Of a stretch of 64,000 nucleotides of DNA, positions 43,491 through 53,232 are shown in pieces. Position 1 is the first letter of the stretch; every line of letters begins with the position of its first letter. Source of the stretch: Arthrobacter bambusae (GTDB lineage Bacteria > Actinomycetota > Actinomycetes > Actinomycetales > Micrococcaceae); contig NZ_JAHHZS010000009.1 in assembly GCF_022606295.1 (NCBI RefSeq), forward strand, positions 62,001 through 126,000. The letters run 5' to 3'. The position numbers were made by a program, and so were the translations under genes. The notes beneath the pieces were generated by a model. That model made no database searches and was not told where the DNA came from. It saw only the letters and a program-made list of their open reading frames with translations.

Positions 43491-46028
43491 ATGGCACGCA
43501 GCCAAAGTCCCTCCCGCGCGAACGCGGCCTCGGCCGCCCTCGACGGGGACTTCACCGAGAACATCATCGATATCGACGTCACTTCCGAAATGGAAGGCTC
43601 CTTCCTGGAGTACGCGTATTCGGTGATCTATTCCCGCGCGCTCCCCGATGCGCGCGACGGCCTCAAGCCCGTTCAGCGACGCATCCTGTACATGATGAGC
43701 GACATGGGCCTGCGCCCGGACCGCGGGCATGTGAAGAGCGCCCGCGTGGTGGGCGAAGTCATGGGAAAGCTGCACCCCCACGGTGATGCAGCCATCTATG
43801 ACGCCATGGTGCGCATGGCACAGGACTTCTCGCTGCGATTGCCCCTGATCGACGGCCACGGCAACTTCGGTTCGCTCGACGACGGCCCGGCAGCACCGCG
43901 TTACACGGAAGCACGGCTCGCCGCGGCAGCGATGACGATGACCGAGCACCTCGACGAAGACGTGGTGGACTTCGTCCCCAACTACGACAACCAGCTCACC
44001 CAGCCGGATGTCCTGCCCGCGGCCTTCCCCAATTTGCTGGTCAACGGCACTACTGGCATCGCCGTCGGCATGGCCACCAACATGGCTCCCCACAACCTCG
44101 TGGAAGTCATCGCGGCTGCCCGGCACCTCATTGCCACTCCGGACGCGACGCTGGAAGACGTCATGCGGTTCGTGCCCGGCCCGGACCTGCCCACCGGCGG
44201 CCGGATCGTGGGACTCGACGGAATCCGCGATGCCTATGCCACCGGACGTGGTTCGTTCAAGACCCGCGCCAAGGTGGAGATCGAGCAGCTGACCGCGCGC
44301 CGCACCGGCCTGGTGGTGACCGAGCTCCCCTACATGGTGGGTCCCGAGAAGGTCATCGAGAAGATCAAGGATGCCGTCAACGCCAAAAAGCTGACCGGCA
44401 TCAGCGATGTCATGGACCTCACCGACCGCAAGCACGGGCTGCGGCTCGTGATCGAGATCAAGAACGGCTTCAACCCCAACGCCGTGCTGCAGCAGCTCTA
44501 CCGGTTCACCCCGATGGAAGACTCCTTTGGCATCAACAACGTGACTTTGGTGGACGGGCAGCCTCAGACTTTGGGCCTGCTCCAGCTCCTGCAGGTCTAT
44601 GTCGGCCACCGCCTGTCCGTGGTGCGTCGCCGCACTGCTTTCCGCCTGGGCAAGAAAAAGGACCGCCTCCACTTGGTGGAGGGCTTGTTGATCGCGATCG
44701 TCGACATCGACGAGGTCATCCAGATCATCCGTTCCTCCGACGAGGCATCGGCGGCCCGCGAACGGCTGATGTCGATCTACGACCTGTCAGAGATCCAGGC
44801 CAACTACATCCTGGAACTCCGCCTGCGCCAACTGACCAAGTACTCGCGGATCGAACTCGAGAAAGAACAGGAAGAACTGCGCCGGGAGATCGCCGAGCTC
44901 GAGGCGATCCTGGCGTCCGACGTGCTCCTTCGCGAGCTGGTGTCCGGAGAATTGGCCGAAGTGGCCGAGAAATACGGCACCCCGCGGCGCACGGTCCTCC
45001 TCGAATCAGAGGCCGTATCTCCCACCGTCGCAGCGGCGCTAGCAGCAGCCGTCCCGGCCGGCAAGGGCAAGGCCGCCGCGCTCCCGCTCGAAATCCCCGA
45101 CGACCCTTGCTGGGCAATCCTCAGCGCCTCCGGCCAGATCGCGCGCACCTCCAACCAGGAGCCGCTGGCCGAATCCGGCCCGCGGAGCAAGCACGATGTC
45201 TACCGCTCGGTGGTCAAGACAACCGCGCGCGGCGAGATCGGCGCGGTCACCTCGCAGGGCCGGATGCTCCGGGTACAGGTCATGGACATGCCGGCACTCC
45301 CGCCCATGTCCGGCCTGCCCAATCTTGCCGGGGGCGTCGCAGCTAAGGACTTCATCACCCTGCTCAAGGGCGAATCGCTTGTGGCGTTCGTGCCGCTGGA
45401 TGCCGTATTGGCCATCGGAACGGTCCAGGGCGTGGTGAAGCGCGTCCAGCCCGACTACCCGTTGAACCGCGAAGACTGGGAAATCATTGCCCTCAAGGAC
45501 AAGGACGCTGTGGTGGGCGTGGAGCCTGCCCAGGACGACGACGTCGACCTCGTCTTCGTGACCCGGCTTGCGCAGCTCCTGCGGTTCAGCGCCTCCGCGG
45601 TCCGGCCGCAGGGCCGCACCGCGGGCGGCATGGCGGGAATCAAGCTTGGCGACGGCGACGACGTCATCCACTTCGGGACGGTGCGCGCCACCGACCCTGC
45701 CGCCGTCGTCGTAACGATTGCCGGCAGCAACGGTGCGCTGCCGGGAACCGCTCCGGGTACGGCGAAGATCACCCCGTTCGAGGAGTACCCGGCAAAGGGC
45801 CGGGCCACGGGAGGCGTGCGGGCCCACCGCTTCCTCAAGGGTGAAGACACTCTGCTGCTCGGATGGGCGGGTCACGGTCCGGCGAAGGCGTCATCAAGCG
45901 CCGGCGTTGCCCGGTCCCTCCCGCAAGAGCACGGCCGCCGCGACGGCTCCGGTGTTCCCCTCTCCCAGCCCGTGGATGCCATCGGTGCGAGCATGGCGTG
46001 GGAAGAAGGAAACGCCGGGGAGAATTGA
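43491..46028 (+). CDS. parC: DNA topoisomerase IV subunit A (ParC type)
   Basis: This 845-residue type IIA subunit has the catalytic Tyr138 in APRYTEARL and the [17 protein letters not shown] helix. The quinolone-determining loop reads [10 protein letters not shown], with Ala100 where Escherichia coli GyrA has Ser83. The C-terminal beta-pinwheel is present, but the canonical GyrA box (QRRGGKG) is replaced by PRSKHDV near residue 563, which supports decatenation rather than supercoiling. Its partner parE is in this window, about 10 kb away on the other strand. The start is ATG 43491, shortly after a GGATCC-containing leader. Confidence 0.93.
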   Translation: MARSQSPSRANAASAALDGDFTENIIDIDVTSEMEGSFLEYAYSVIYSRALPDARDGLKPVQRRILYMMSDMGLRPDRGHVKSARVVGEVMGKLHPHGDAAIYDAMVRMAQDFSLRLPLIDGHGNFGSLDDGPAAPRYTEARLAAAAMTMTEHLDEDVVDFVPNYDNQLTQPDVLPAAFPNLLVNGTTGIAVGMATNMAPHNLVEVIAAARHLIATPDATLEDVMRFVPGPDLPTGGRIVGLDGIRDAYATGRGSFKTRAKVEIEQLTARRTGLVVTELPYMVGPEKVIEKIKDAVNAKKLTGISDVMDLTDRKHGLRLVIEIKNGFNPNAVLQQLYRFTPMEDSFGINNVTLVDGQPQTLGLLQLLQVYVGHRLSVVRRRTAFRLGKKKDRLHLVEGLLIAIVDIDEVIQIIRSSDEASAARERLMSIYDLSEIQANYILELRLRQLTKYSRIELEKEQEELRREIAELEAILASDVLLRELVSGELAEVAEKYGTPRRTVLLESEAVSPTVAAALAAAVPAGKGKAAALPLEIPDDPCWAILSASGQIARTSNQEPLAESGPRSKHDVYRSVVKTTARGEIGAVTSQGRMLRVQVMDMPALPPMSGLPNLAGGVAAKDFITLLKGESLVAFVPLDAVLAIGTVQGVVKRVQPDYPLNREDWEIIALKDKDAVVGVEPAQDDDVDLVFVTRLAQLLRFSASAVRPQGRTAGGMAGIKLGDGDDVIHFGTVRATDPAAVVVTIAGSNGALPGTAPGTAKITPFEEYPAKGRATGGVRAHRFLKGEDTLLLGWAGHGPAKASSSAGVARSLPQEHGRRDGSGVPLSQPVDAIGASMAWEEGNAGEN

Positions 46029-46084
46029 CCGGAAGCCGCCGTTGACTGCTACGTCCCGGCTGGCCACGTCCTGGCTCCGCTGGC

Positions 46085-46465
46085 CTACATCGTCGCGATA
46101 CTGATGATGTTTCCTTCCGAGTCGAGGAACCAGGCTCCCCTTTCGCCGTCCGGCAAAGTGGCTACGCCGTTTTCGGTCTTCAGGCCAGGGAAATCGTATT
46201 CTTCGAAAACGACTCCGCGCGTCCTGAGATCGGCCATGTCCTGGTCCAGGTCCGTGCTCTGGAATCCCAGTTGGGTGTTCTTGGCGGTCCCGGCGTTGGG
46301 CGTCTCGTAGAGCAGGAAGGCTGTGCCGTTGGCGCACTTGTACATCAGGTTGTCTTTGGCCTCCGGATTATCCGGTTCAAGACCGAGCTTGTCACGGTAG
46401 AAGTCGCGGGCGCGGGCGATATCGCTGGCAGGGAGCACACCGGCGACGTTTAGATCCTTAAGCAT
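46085..46465 (-). CDS. VOC (glyoxalase/bleomycin-resistance-like) family protein
   Basis: The 126 residues make two beta-alpha-beta-beta-beta modules, as in small VOC proteins. The N-terminus LPASDIARARDFYRDKLGLEP and a late NIISIATM strand are typical. The first metal-ligand position lacks the usual His, so it may be a binding protein or act on an unusual substrate. It converges on parC with 56 bp between the stop codons. Confidence 0.85.
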   Translation of the reverse strand: MLKDLNVAGVLPASDIARARDFYRDKLGLEPDNPEAKDNLMYKCANGTAFLLYETPNAGTAKNTQLGFQSTDLDQDMADLRTRGVVFEEYDFPGLKTENGVATLPDGERGAWFLDSEGNIISIATM

Positions 46466-46590
46466 GGCAATTTCACTTTCCAGGCTTCCCCAGCACCTAA
46501 CTTTACTCCTGATCGGGCTGATCAGACCGGGGACGTACTTCCCTCCGGGCAGTGTGACCGGATCAGGAATCCGGGCCCTAGACTACTGCC

Positions 46591-47109
46591 ATGCCGATCA
46601 TTCCTGATGACAAGGACTGGACCTGGGTCCTGTCCACGCCGTGTCCCGAATGCGGCTTCGACGCCGCCACCGTCACCCCGTCCACCGTCCCGGGGACAGT
46701 CCTCAACATGCTGCCGCGGTGGCGGGCCGTTCTGCGCCGGGAAGACGCGTCCACCCGCCCGGACGAGCACACATGGTCGCCATTGGAGTATGCCTGCCAC
46801 GTGCGGGACGTCTTCAGCCTGTTCGACCAGCGACTGAACCTGATGCTGCGGGAGGACGACGCCCACTTCGCCAATTGGGACCAGGACAAGGCCGCGATCG
46901 ACGGCGACTACGCCAACGCGGACCCGGCGGAAGTGGCTGCGCAGCTGGCCACCGAGGGCACCCAAATTGCCAACTCCTTCGCCGCTGTCCACGAGGATGA
47001 GTGGCCCCGCACCGGGGTCCGCAGCAACGGCTCCACCTTCACCGTGCTGACATTCGCCCAGTACTTCCTGCACGACGTCGTCCATCACCTCCACGACGTG
47101 GACGGCTAG
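46591..47109 (+). CDS. DinB family protein
   Basis: This 172-residue four-helix-bundle protein has the DinB metal-binding residues: a His in YACHVRDVF (about residue 70) and the pair in LHDVVHHLHDV near the C-terminus. A CPECG motif near the N-terminus might add a small zinc site. DinB/YfiT proteins include bacillithiol- or mycothiol-dependent S-transferases, which would suit a mycothiol-using actinobacterium, but the substrate is unknown. The next gene starts 8 bp later. Confidence 0.82.
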   Translation: MPIIPDDKDWTWVLSTPCPECGFDAATVTPSTVPGTVLNMLPRWRAVLRREDASTRPDEHTWSPLEYACHVRDVFSLFDQRLNLMLREDDAHFANWDQDKAAIDGDYANADPAEVAAQLATEGTQIANSFAAVHEDEWPRTGVRSNGSTFTVLTFAQYFLHDVVHHLHDVDG

Positions 47110-47117
47110 GCGCTGCG

Positions 47118-48200
47118 ATGTCGTGGAAAGACACGCGGGCAACCCGCCTCTTCAACATTGGGTTGCCCATCGTCCTCGGTCCGTTCGGTGGCCTGTCCTC
47201 GGTGGAGCTCGCGGCCACGGTCAGCGAGGCTGGCGGGCTGGGTTCGTACGGCCTCTACGGCTACGACGCGGAACGGATTGTCGCCACGGCCCGCGAACTC
47301 CGGGAGGCCACCGGGAAACCGTTCGCGCTGAACCTTTGGCTCCCCGTCGAGGGTGAAGAGCCACCAACCGCGGACGCCCGGCAGTTCGCCGCCTACGTGG
47401 ACATCCTCCGACCGTATTTCGAGCTGGTTGGCGTGGAACCACCCGCGCAACCGGATGCCTACCAGGCCGATCTGCGGGAGCAGATCCAGGCGGCCATCGA
47501 TGCCCGGCCCGCCGTGCTGAGCTTCGTCTTCGGCGTTCCGTCCGCGGCTGTCATCGAGGAGGCCCACCGGAACGGCATCGTGGTGGCCGGTACTGCCACC
47601 ACCGTCGACGAAGCGGTGGCGTTGGATACCGGCGGCGTTGACGCGATCGTCGCCACGGGCATGGAGGCCGGCGGGCACCGGGTTTCCTTCCTCCACGCCC
47701 CGGAGGACTCCCTCGTCGGGGCCATGGCCCTCGTGCCCCAGGTGGTGGACGCCGTCTCGGTTCCGGTCATCGCCGCAGGTGGTATCTCCGATGGCCGCGG
47801 AGTCGCTGCCGCCTTGGCCCTTGGCGCGGACGCGGTCCAGATCGGTTCGGCCTTCCTGGCCACGCGGCAATCAGCCATCAGTCCCGCGCACCTGGCCGCG
47901 ATGCGCGGACCCGACGCCGCCCATACTGTCCTGACCCGCGCACTCAGCGGCCGCTTGGCACGCGGCATCCCCAACCGGATCACCGCGGAGCTCGCCGATC
48001 CTTCCGCCCATGCCCCGTTCCCGATCCAAAACTGGCTGACCGGCAAATTCCGGCCCGCTGCCGCGGCTCAGGGAGTCCCTGACCTGATGTCGCTGTGGGC
48101 GGGACAATCGACGCCGCTCATCAGGGAGGACGACGCACGGAAGTTGGTGGCGAACATCGTCGAGTCCGTGGACGCCACCTTCGGACGCCTCCTCGGCTAG
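47118..48200 (+). CDS. Nitronate monooxygenase-type FMN enzyme
   Basis: This 360-residue TIM-barrel protein belongs to the 2-nitropropane dioxygenase/NMO superfamily. It has the GMEAGGHR loop that contains the catalytic His, the FMN-phosphate glycines in IAAGGISDGRG, and GADAVQIGSAFLAT. Members oxidise alkyl nitronates or reduce enoyl compounds. ATG 47118 begins eight bases after the DinB stop; the upstream frame belongs to the DinB region. It ends against a repeat-rich spacer with the cyd operon on the opposite strand. Confidence 0.88.
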   Translation: MSWKDTRATRLFNIGLPIVLGPFGGLSSVELAATVSEAGGLGSYGLYGYDAERIVATARELREATGKPFALNLWLPVEGEEPPTADARQFAAYVDILRPYFELVGVEPPAQPDAYQADLREQIQAAIDARPAVLSFVFGVPSAAVIEEAHRNGIVVAGTATTVDEAVALDTGGVDAIVATGMEAGGHRVSFLHAPEDSLVGAMALVPQVVDAVSVPVIAAGGISDGRGVAAALALGADAVQIGSAFLATRQSAISPAHLAAMRGPDAAHTVLTRALSGRLARGIPNRITAELADPSAHAPFPIQNWLTGKFRPAAAAQGVPDLMSLWAGQSTPLIREDDARKLVANIVESVDATFGRLLG

Positions 48201-48280
48201 TTTCCGTCTGCTAACTTCCCGTTGACGTCGCGAGCGGCGAGAAGCCGCGGTCATACTTGAACTCGATTCGCCGCTTATGC

Positions 48281-48606
48281 CGGGCTCCTGGACATGCCCC
48301 TCGCCAGCGCTAGCGGATGGACATATTCCCGTTATGTCCGGTCGCGGGCACGAGGAACGCGCATGTCCCCCAGGGACCAGGTCCAGGCGGCGGACCGCCC
48401 GGGCTCACGGACATGCTCTGCGCCCGGGCCAGCGGATGGACATATTCCCGTTATGTCCGGTCGCGGGCACGAGGAACGGGCATGTCCCCCAGGGACCAGG
48501 TCCAGGCGGCGGACCGCCCGGGCTCCTGGACATGCCCCTCGCCAGCGCTAGCGGATGGACATATTCCCGTTATGTCCGGTCGCGGGCACGAGGAACGCGC
48601 ATGTCC
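48281..48606. repeat. 119-bp tandem repeat with nested palindromes (2.7 copies)
   Basis: Units begin at 48281, 48400 and 48519, exactly 119 bp apart; the third stops after about 87 bp. Each contains the palindrome GGACATA-N7-TATGTCC (near 48318, 48437 and 48556), enclosed by outer arms GGACATG and CATGTCC with CCCTCG/CGAGG pairing between them, so each unit can fold into one long nested hairpin. Copies one and three share the arm sequence CTCGCCAGCGCTAGCGG; copy two has a different one. The repeat fills most of the 482 bp between convergent NMO and cydDC genes. No credible open frame runs through it. Confidence 0.85.
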
Positions 48607-48682
48607 TCCCGACGCGAAGAGGACTTGGCCCCTAAACCCCCGACGAATAACCAGAAAGAACGAGAATCAACGAAAATGACCA

Positions 48683-51600
48683 CTAGTTTCCGCGCACCAG
48701 CTCCGGGAGCGCCGACGGGAGTGCCGACGGGAGCGCCGACGGCGAGCCGAGATCCAGGCGGGCGTCTCCCCCGACGATGTCGGCCAGGTTGTGCGTCACC
48801 AGCACCACGGTGACATCCTTCAGTCCGGCGCGCAGCTCCGCCATCATGAGCCGCCCGGCCTCGGCGTCGAGATGGGCGGTTGGCTCGTCCAGGAGCAGGA
48901 CTTTTGCGCCGGTGAGGAGCGTGCGGGCCATGGCGAGCCGCTGGCGTTCGCCGCCGCTCAGGGACGAACCGGAGGGGCCGATGCGGGTATCCAGGCCCTT
49001 CGGAAGTCCGGGTGCCAATCGTGAGAGCCCGACGGCGCCGAGCGCCTTGTGCATGTCCGCTTCGGAAGGCTTGTGGCCGGCCGGGCGGGCGAGCAGCAGG
49101 TTGCCGCGGATGGTGGAGTCGAAGAGGTGGGCCTCCTGGGGACACCAGGCGGCATTCCCGGTGACGCATGCCCTGCCGGAAGACACGGGCAGGAAGCCAA
49201 GCAGCACGGAGAGCAACGTGGATTTCCCGGAACCGGAGGGTCCCGTGACTGCGAGCCACTGCCCGGGGGCCGCTTCGGCGCTGAGCCCGCTGAACACGGG
49301 GGTTCCACCCGGCCATGACGCTTCGAGGCCATCCAGCAACAACCCCGCGGCACCGTCTGGCCGCTCAGGCAGCTTCAGCACGCCGCCGCCGGCATCCGAG
49401 GCGTCGAAGGCTCCGGACTGCGCGATCCGCCGCAGCACCGCGGCCAAAGCCGGCCCCTGCCGCACGGCGGACACAACTGCTCCGTAGGGCTCAGCGAGGG
49501 CCAGCTGAACCAGGACGACGACGGCCAGCACAGCCGGCGCGACAGTTCCGGTTTGCACCGAGGGGGCGCCGAGGATTCCGGCCGCCAGCGCTCCCAGGGT
49601 GCACGCCAGCACGGTCAGTCCCTGGCCGATGCCATCCGCCCACGCGGAACGCTGCGCCGCCGCAGTGGCCGCGCTGTCCCTCCGGGCCAAGGACGACAAA
49701 ACCATTCCCGCCACGCCGTTGGCGCTGAGCTCGGCACGGGCGTCGAGGGCTGCGGCAACATCGCGAAGCACCAATGAGCGCAGTTGCTGCTCTGAGCGGG
49801 CCGCGTTGCGGTCGGCCGCCAGGGCAAGAAGAGGAGCTACGACAAGGCCGAGCACGGCGGTGGCGACCACCGCCGGCACAGCGGCGGGAACCAGCAGGGC
49901 CGAGGCGACCACCGCCGCCACCCCGACCGCAACCGCGGAGAGGGGCGGCAGGACGACGCGCGGCAGCACGTCCCGCAGCGTGTCGACGTCGTCCACCACC
50001 GCTCCGAGGACATTGCCGCCCAGCAGGAGCCGCCGCAAGGACAGGGCCCGCGCGCTGAGGCTCGCCCAGAGCGCGCCGCGGAGCCTTGTCATCGCCGCAA
50101 AAACCGTGTCATGGACGACGAGCCGCTCGGAGTAGCGCAGCACGGCCCGGCCTATGCCGAAGAACCGCACGCCGACGATTGCTCCCAGCAAGTACAGGAT
50201 GGGCGGTTGCTCGCTGGCGCGGATAATGAGCCAGCCGGACAGCCCGGACAACGCCACGGCAAACAGGGCGGCGAGCGCCGCGAGCAGCACGGCACCGGCG
50301 AACTTGTAACGGACGGGCGCCAGGATGCTGGCCAGGGCCTTGAGCGTGGGGATGGCGGTGGGGGGTTCCATTCCCCCGTCCGGTGTGGTTCCGGGAGTCG
50401 CGTCCCCCTGGAGCGGAGCAGGCACGGACACAGCGGATTCCGGGGCCACGTGGCCGGCATGATCCTGCGCCGTCACGCCGTCGACGCTCACGACGTAATC
50501 CGCCAGTTTCCGGGTCGCGGCGTCGTGGGCCACGAGGATGACAGCCGCGGCCCCCCGCAGCCCCGCGATCGCCGCACGAATGGCGTCCGCGGACGCGACG
50601 TCGAGGTGGGCGGTGGGTTCGTCGAGCAGCAGGACCGTGGCACCGGCGTCGAGGCGCGCCAAGCCGCGGGCCACGGCCACCCGCCGCACTTCGCCAGGGC
50701 TCAACTCGGCAGGATGTTTGAACGCGAGGTGCTCCGCGGCGGCTTGCTCCAGGCAACGCATGGCCCTCGCGATGTCAGCGTCCGGCGTGGATCCAGTGAC
50801 GGACGGCGCGAAGTCCGCGTCGCCGCCGTTCAGGTAAAGGACAACCTCGTCCAGGACAGTACCGGCGACCATGACGGGATGCTGCGGTACCCACGCCACC
50901 GAGCGCGCATCCAGTCCGGTGACGGAACCTTCGATGGTTGCCTCCGGACCGTCGCCGATCGTGCCGGCGAGAACGCCAAGGATGGTGCTTTTGCCTGAAC
51001 CGCTGCGGCCATCCAGGGCGGTAATCCGCCCGGCCGGAGCCTCGAAGTCAATGGGCCCGACGGCGGCACCTGCCCTTCCCCTGTACGTCACCGTCAGCCC
51101 GGTGACCACGACGCCGGCGGAAGCTCCGGCGTCGTGCGCTTCAGCACCGGAATCATCATTCAGCGAACGGCCCGCCGGCGACTCCAGCACGGCGTTGGTT
51201 GCGGCCAAGGCCTCGCGCCCGTCGTCGCTGGCGTGGTGGGCCGTGCCCAGCTCGCGCAAGGGAAGATAGCAATCGGGGGCGAGGATGAGGGCCAGCAGGC
51301 CGGCTTCCAGACCCATGTCGCCCGCAACGAGCCGCACCCCGATGAAGACGGCCACGACAGCGACGGAGATGGTGGCTATCAGTTCCAGGGCGAGCGCGGA
51401 GAGGAACGCGGTCCGCAGGGTTCCCATGGTCCGCGAGCGGTATTCCTCGGAGAGGTCCTCGAGGGCCGCACGCTGTTCGCCCGCGCGGCCCAGTCCCACC
51501 AGCACGGGAAGGCCCTTGGCCAACTCCAGGATGTGCCCGGAGAGCCTCCGCAGCGTGGATTGGGCTTCGTGGACCCGGTCCTCGGTGTGGCGGCCGATCA

Positions 51601-52111
51601 GCACCATGAACAGCGGGACCAGCGGCACGGTCAGCACCACAACCACGGCACTGACCCAATCCGCGAAGAGTATCCGCGCGCCAAGGAGCAAGGGCAGCGC
51701 AGCGCAATTGACCAAGGCGGGCAGGAACTGGGTGTAGTAGTTGTCCAGCGCATCAAGTCCGCGGGTCGCGAGCACGGCGAGCCCGCCGTCGTTCATGTCT
51801 CCGACCCGTCCCGCAGCCCCGGGGCCGAGGGCGCGCCCCAGCAGCCGGAGCCTCAGCTCTTCCTTGACCCCGAGGGCCGCCCGGCGCGCCGCGACTCCTT
51901 GGCCCCAGACCGTCAGCGAGCGCAGGACAGCGCCGGCGGCTCCCCAGGCGAGTCCTTCGCGCCACCCCATGCCGCCGGCAGCAAGGCCGGACAACATCCC
52001 CGCGATGGCTTGCGCTATCAGGACCAGCGACAAAGCCTTGAGCGTGGACAGCAGACCAAGGACGTACAAGGCGGATCGGGTGGCCGCTCCGGCGGGCAGC
52101 TGCGGCTTCAT
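48683..52111 (-). CDS. Fused CydDC thiol-reductant ABC exporter
   Basis: The 1142 residues hold two complete half-transporters in one chain: CydD (membrane domain, then P-loop GRSGSGKST near residue 370) and CydC (second P-loop GPSGSGKST near residue 957). The first ATPase has a deviating signature (LSPGE instead of LSGGQ, near 469); the second is canonical (LSGGE). CydDC exports cysteine or glutathione-type thiols and is needed to assemble cytochrome bd. The extreme C-terminus contains three SALP units encoded by 12-bp tandem repeats near 48709-48745. It begins 3 bp after cydB. Confidence 0.93.
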   Translation of the reverse strand: MKPQLPAGAATRSALYVLGLLSTLKALSLVLIAQAIAGMLSGLAAGGMGWREGLAWGAAGAVLRSLTVWGQGVAARRAALGVKEELRLRLLGRALGPGAAGRVGDMNDGGLAVLATRGLDALDNYYTQFLPALVNCAALPLLLGARILFADWVSAVVVVLTVPLVPLFMVLIGRHTEDRVHEAQSTLRRLSGHILELAKGLPVLVGLGRAGEQRAALEDLSEEYRSRTMGTLRTAFLSALALELIATISVAVVAVFIGVRLVAGDMGLEAGLLALILAPDCYLPLRELGTAHHASDDGREALAATNAVLESPAGRSLNDDSGAEAHDAGASAGVVVTGLTVTYRGRAGAAVGPIDFEAPAGRITALDGRSGSGKSTILGVLAGTIGDGPEATIEGSVTGLDARSVAWVPQHPVMVAGTVLDEVVLYLNGGDADFAPSVTGSTPDADIARAMRCLEQAAAEHLAFKHPAELSPGEVRRVAVARGLARLDAGATVLLLDEPTAHLDVASADAIRAAIAGLRGAAAVILVAHDAATRKLADYVVSVDGVTAQDHAGHVAPESAVSVPAPLQGDATPGTTPDGGMEPPTAIPTLKALASILAPVRYKFAGAVLLAALAALFAVALSGLSGWLIIRASEQPPILYLLGAIVGVRFFGIGRAVLRYSERLVVHDTVFAAMTRLRGALWASLSARALSLRRLLLGGNVLGAVVDDVDTLRDVLPRVVLPPLSAVAVGVAAVVASALLVPAAVPAVVATAVLGLVVAPLLALAADRNAARSEQQLRSLVLRDVAAALDARAELSANGVAGMVLSSLARRDSAATAAAQRSAWADGIGQGLTVLACTLGALAAGILGAPSVQTGTVAPAVLAVVVLVQLALAEPYGAVVSAVRQGPALAAVLRRIAQSGAFDASDAGGGVLKLPERPDGAAGLLLDGLEASWPGGTPVFSGLSAEAAPGQWLAVTGPSGSGKSTLLSVLLGFLPVSSGRACVTGNAAWCPQEAHLFDSTIRGNLLLARPAGHKPSEADMHKALGAVGLSRLAPGLPKGLDTRIGPSGSSLSGGERQRLAMARTLLTGAKVLLLDEPTAHLDAEAGRLMMAELRAGLKDVTVVLVTHNLADIVGGDARLDLGSPSALPSALPSALPELVRGN

Positions 52112-52114
52112 CCG

Positions 52115-53212
52115 CTACTCGCCGGCGTCCTGCGGTGCGTGTTTGGCAGCCGGTCCGCCCGGAGCCGCATGGCCCACCAGCACCTTGGCCGCAATGGCCG
52201 GCAGGAAGCCATGCGCGGCGGGAATGTGGGCTGCGCTCACACGGCGCCGGAACACCCAGTAGGTCCAGGCCTGGTACGCGATGACCAGCGGCAAGCCGAC
52301 GGCGGCCACGATGCTCATCAGCCCCAGCGTGTAGGCCGACGATGAGGCGTTGGAAATCGTGAGGTTGAAGGCGGGGTTCACGGTGGAAGGGATGACCACG
52401 GGGAACGCCGCGCAGAAGATGGAAGCGGTGGCGCACACCAGGAACGCACCCAGCGCTCCGAAGGCCTTGCCCTCAGCCCCCTTGCGGGCGAGGACCCAGG
52501 CCGCTGCACCCGCCAGGACTCCGAGGATGACCAGGATCCACGTCAACGGCTTGCCGCTGAGCAGCTGGAGGGCCACCATCCACGCAAGCAGCGGCAGCAA
52601 TGCGAGCGGGGCGAGCCGCACAAACCAGCGGCGCGCACGGTGGCGCACGTCGCCGTCGGTCTTCAGTGCCAGGAACGCCAGCGCGTGCACCAAGGCGAAC
52701 GCGACGACGGCGAAACCGCCCAGCAGGGCGTATCCGCTGAACCAGGCAAAGGGGCCGCCCTGACGGTCGCCGTTCGAGTCGATCGGCAGCCCGGTGGTGG
52801 TCAACGCCAGCGCGGCGCCGATGCCGAACGCCGCCGTGAACGAACCCAAGGCAATCGCCCAGTCCCAGACCGTCCGCCAACGCGCAGTGTCCACCTTGCC
52901 CCGGTACTCGAAAGCCACGGCCCGGAAGATCAGGGCCACCAAGACAATCAGCAGCGGCAGGTAGAGCGCCGAAAACAGCGAGGCGTACCACATCGGGAAG
53001 GCCGCGAAGGTGGCACCGGCCGCGGTCAGCAGCCACACTTCGTTCCCGTCCCACACCGGACCGACCGTGTTCAGCAGCACCCGGCGGTCGGTGTTGTTCC
53101 GGGCGAAGAGCTTCATGAGCATTCCGACGCCGAGGTCGAAGCCCTCAAGGAAGAGGTAACCCGTCCACAGCACGGCGATGGCCACGAACCAGACGGTAGG
53201 CAACAGTTCCAT
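52115..53212 (-). CDS. cydB: Cytochrome bd ubiquinol/menaquinol oxidase subunit II
   Basis: This 365-residue membrane protein has about eight to nine helices, with the CydB signature (WDGNEVWLLTAAGATFAAFP, residues about 54-73) near the N-terminus. It pairs with CydA to form the bd oxidase, which oxidises menaquinol and reduces oxygen with high affinity. The gene lies between cydA (20-bp gap) and cydDC (3-bp gap), so the operon order is cydA-cydB-cydDC. No unusual features are seen. Confidence 0.95.
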   Translation of the reverse strand: MELLPTVWFVAIAVLWTGYLFLEGFDLGVGMLMKLFARNNTDRRVLLNTVGPVWDGNEVWLLTAAGATFAAFPMWYASLFSALYLPLLIVLVALIFRAVAFEYRGKVDTARWRTVWDWAIALGSFTAAFGIGAALALTTTGLPIDSNGDRQGGPFAWFSGYALLGGFAVVAFALVHALAFLALKTDGDVRHRARRWFVRLAPLALLPLLAWMVALQLLSGKPLTWILVILGVLAGAAAWVLARKGAEGKAFGALGAFLVCATASIFCAAFPVVIPSTVNPAFNLTISNASSSAYTLGLMSIVAAVGLPLVIAYQAWTYWVFRRRVSAAHIPAAHGFLPAIAAKVLVGHAAPGGPAAKHAPQDAGE

Positions 53213-53232
53213 TCGAAAATTCCCTCTGCTTC

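Noticed and set aside
48277-48813. A 178-codon plus-strand open frame through the 119-bp repeat and the end of cydDC
   Set aside because: Its product is a repetition of Gly/Pro/Arg-rich repeat translation, it has no ribosome-binding site, and it runs antisense into the real cydDC gene.
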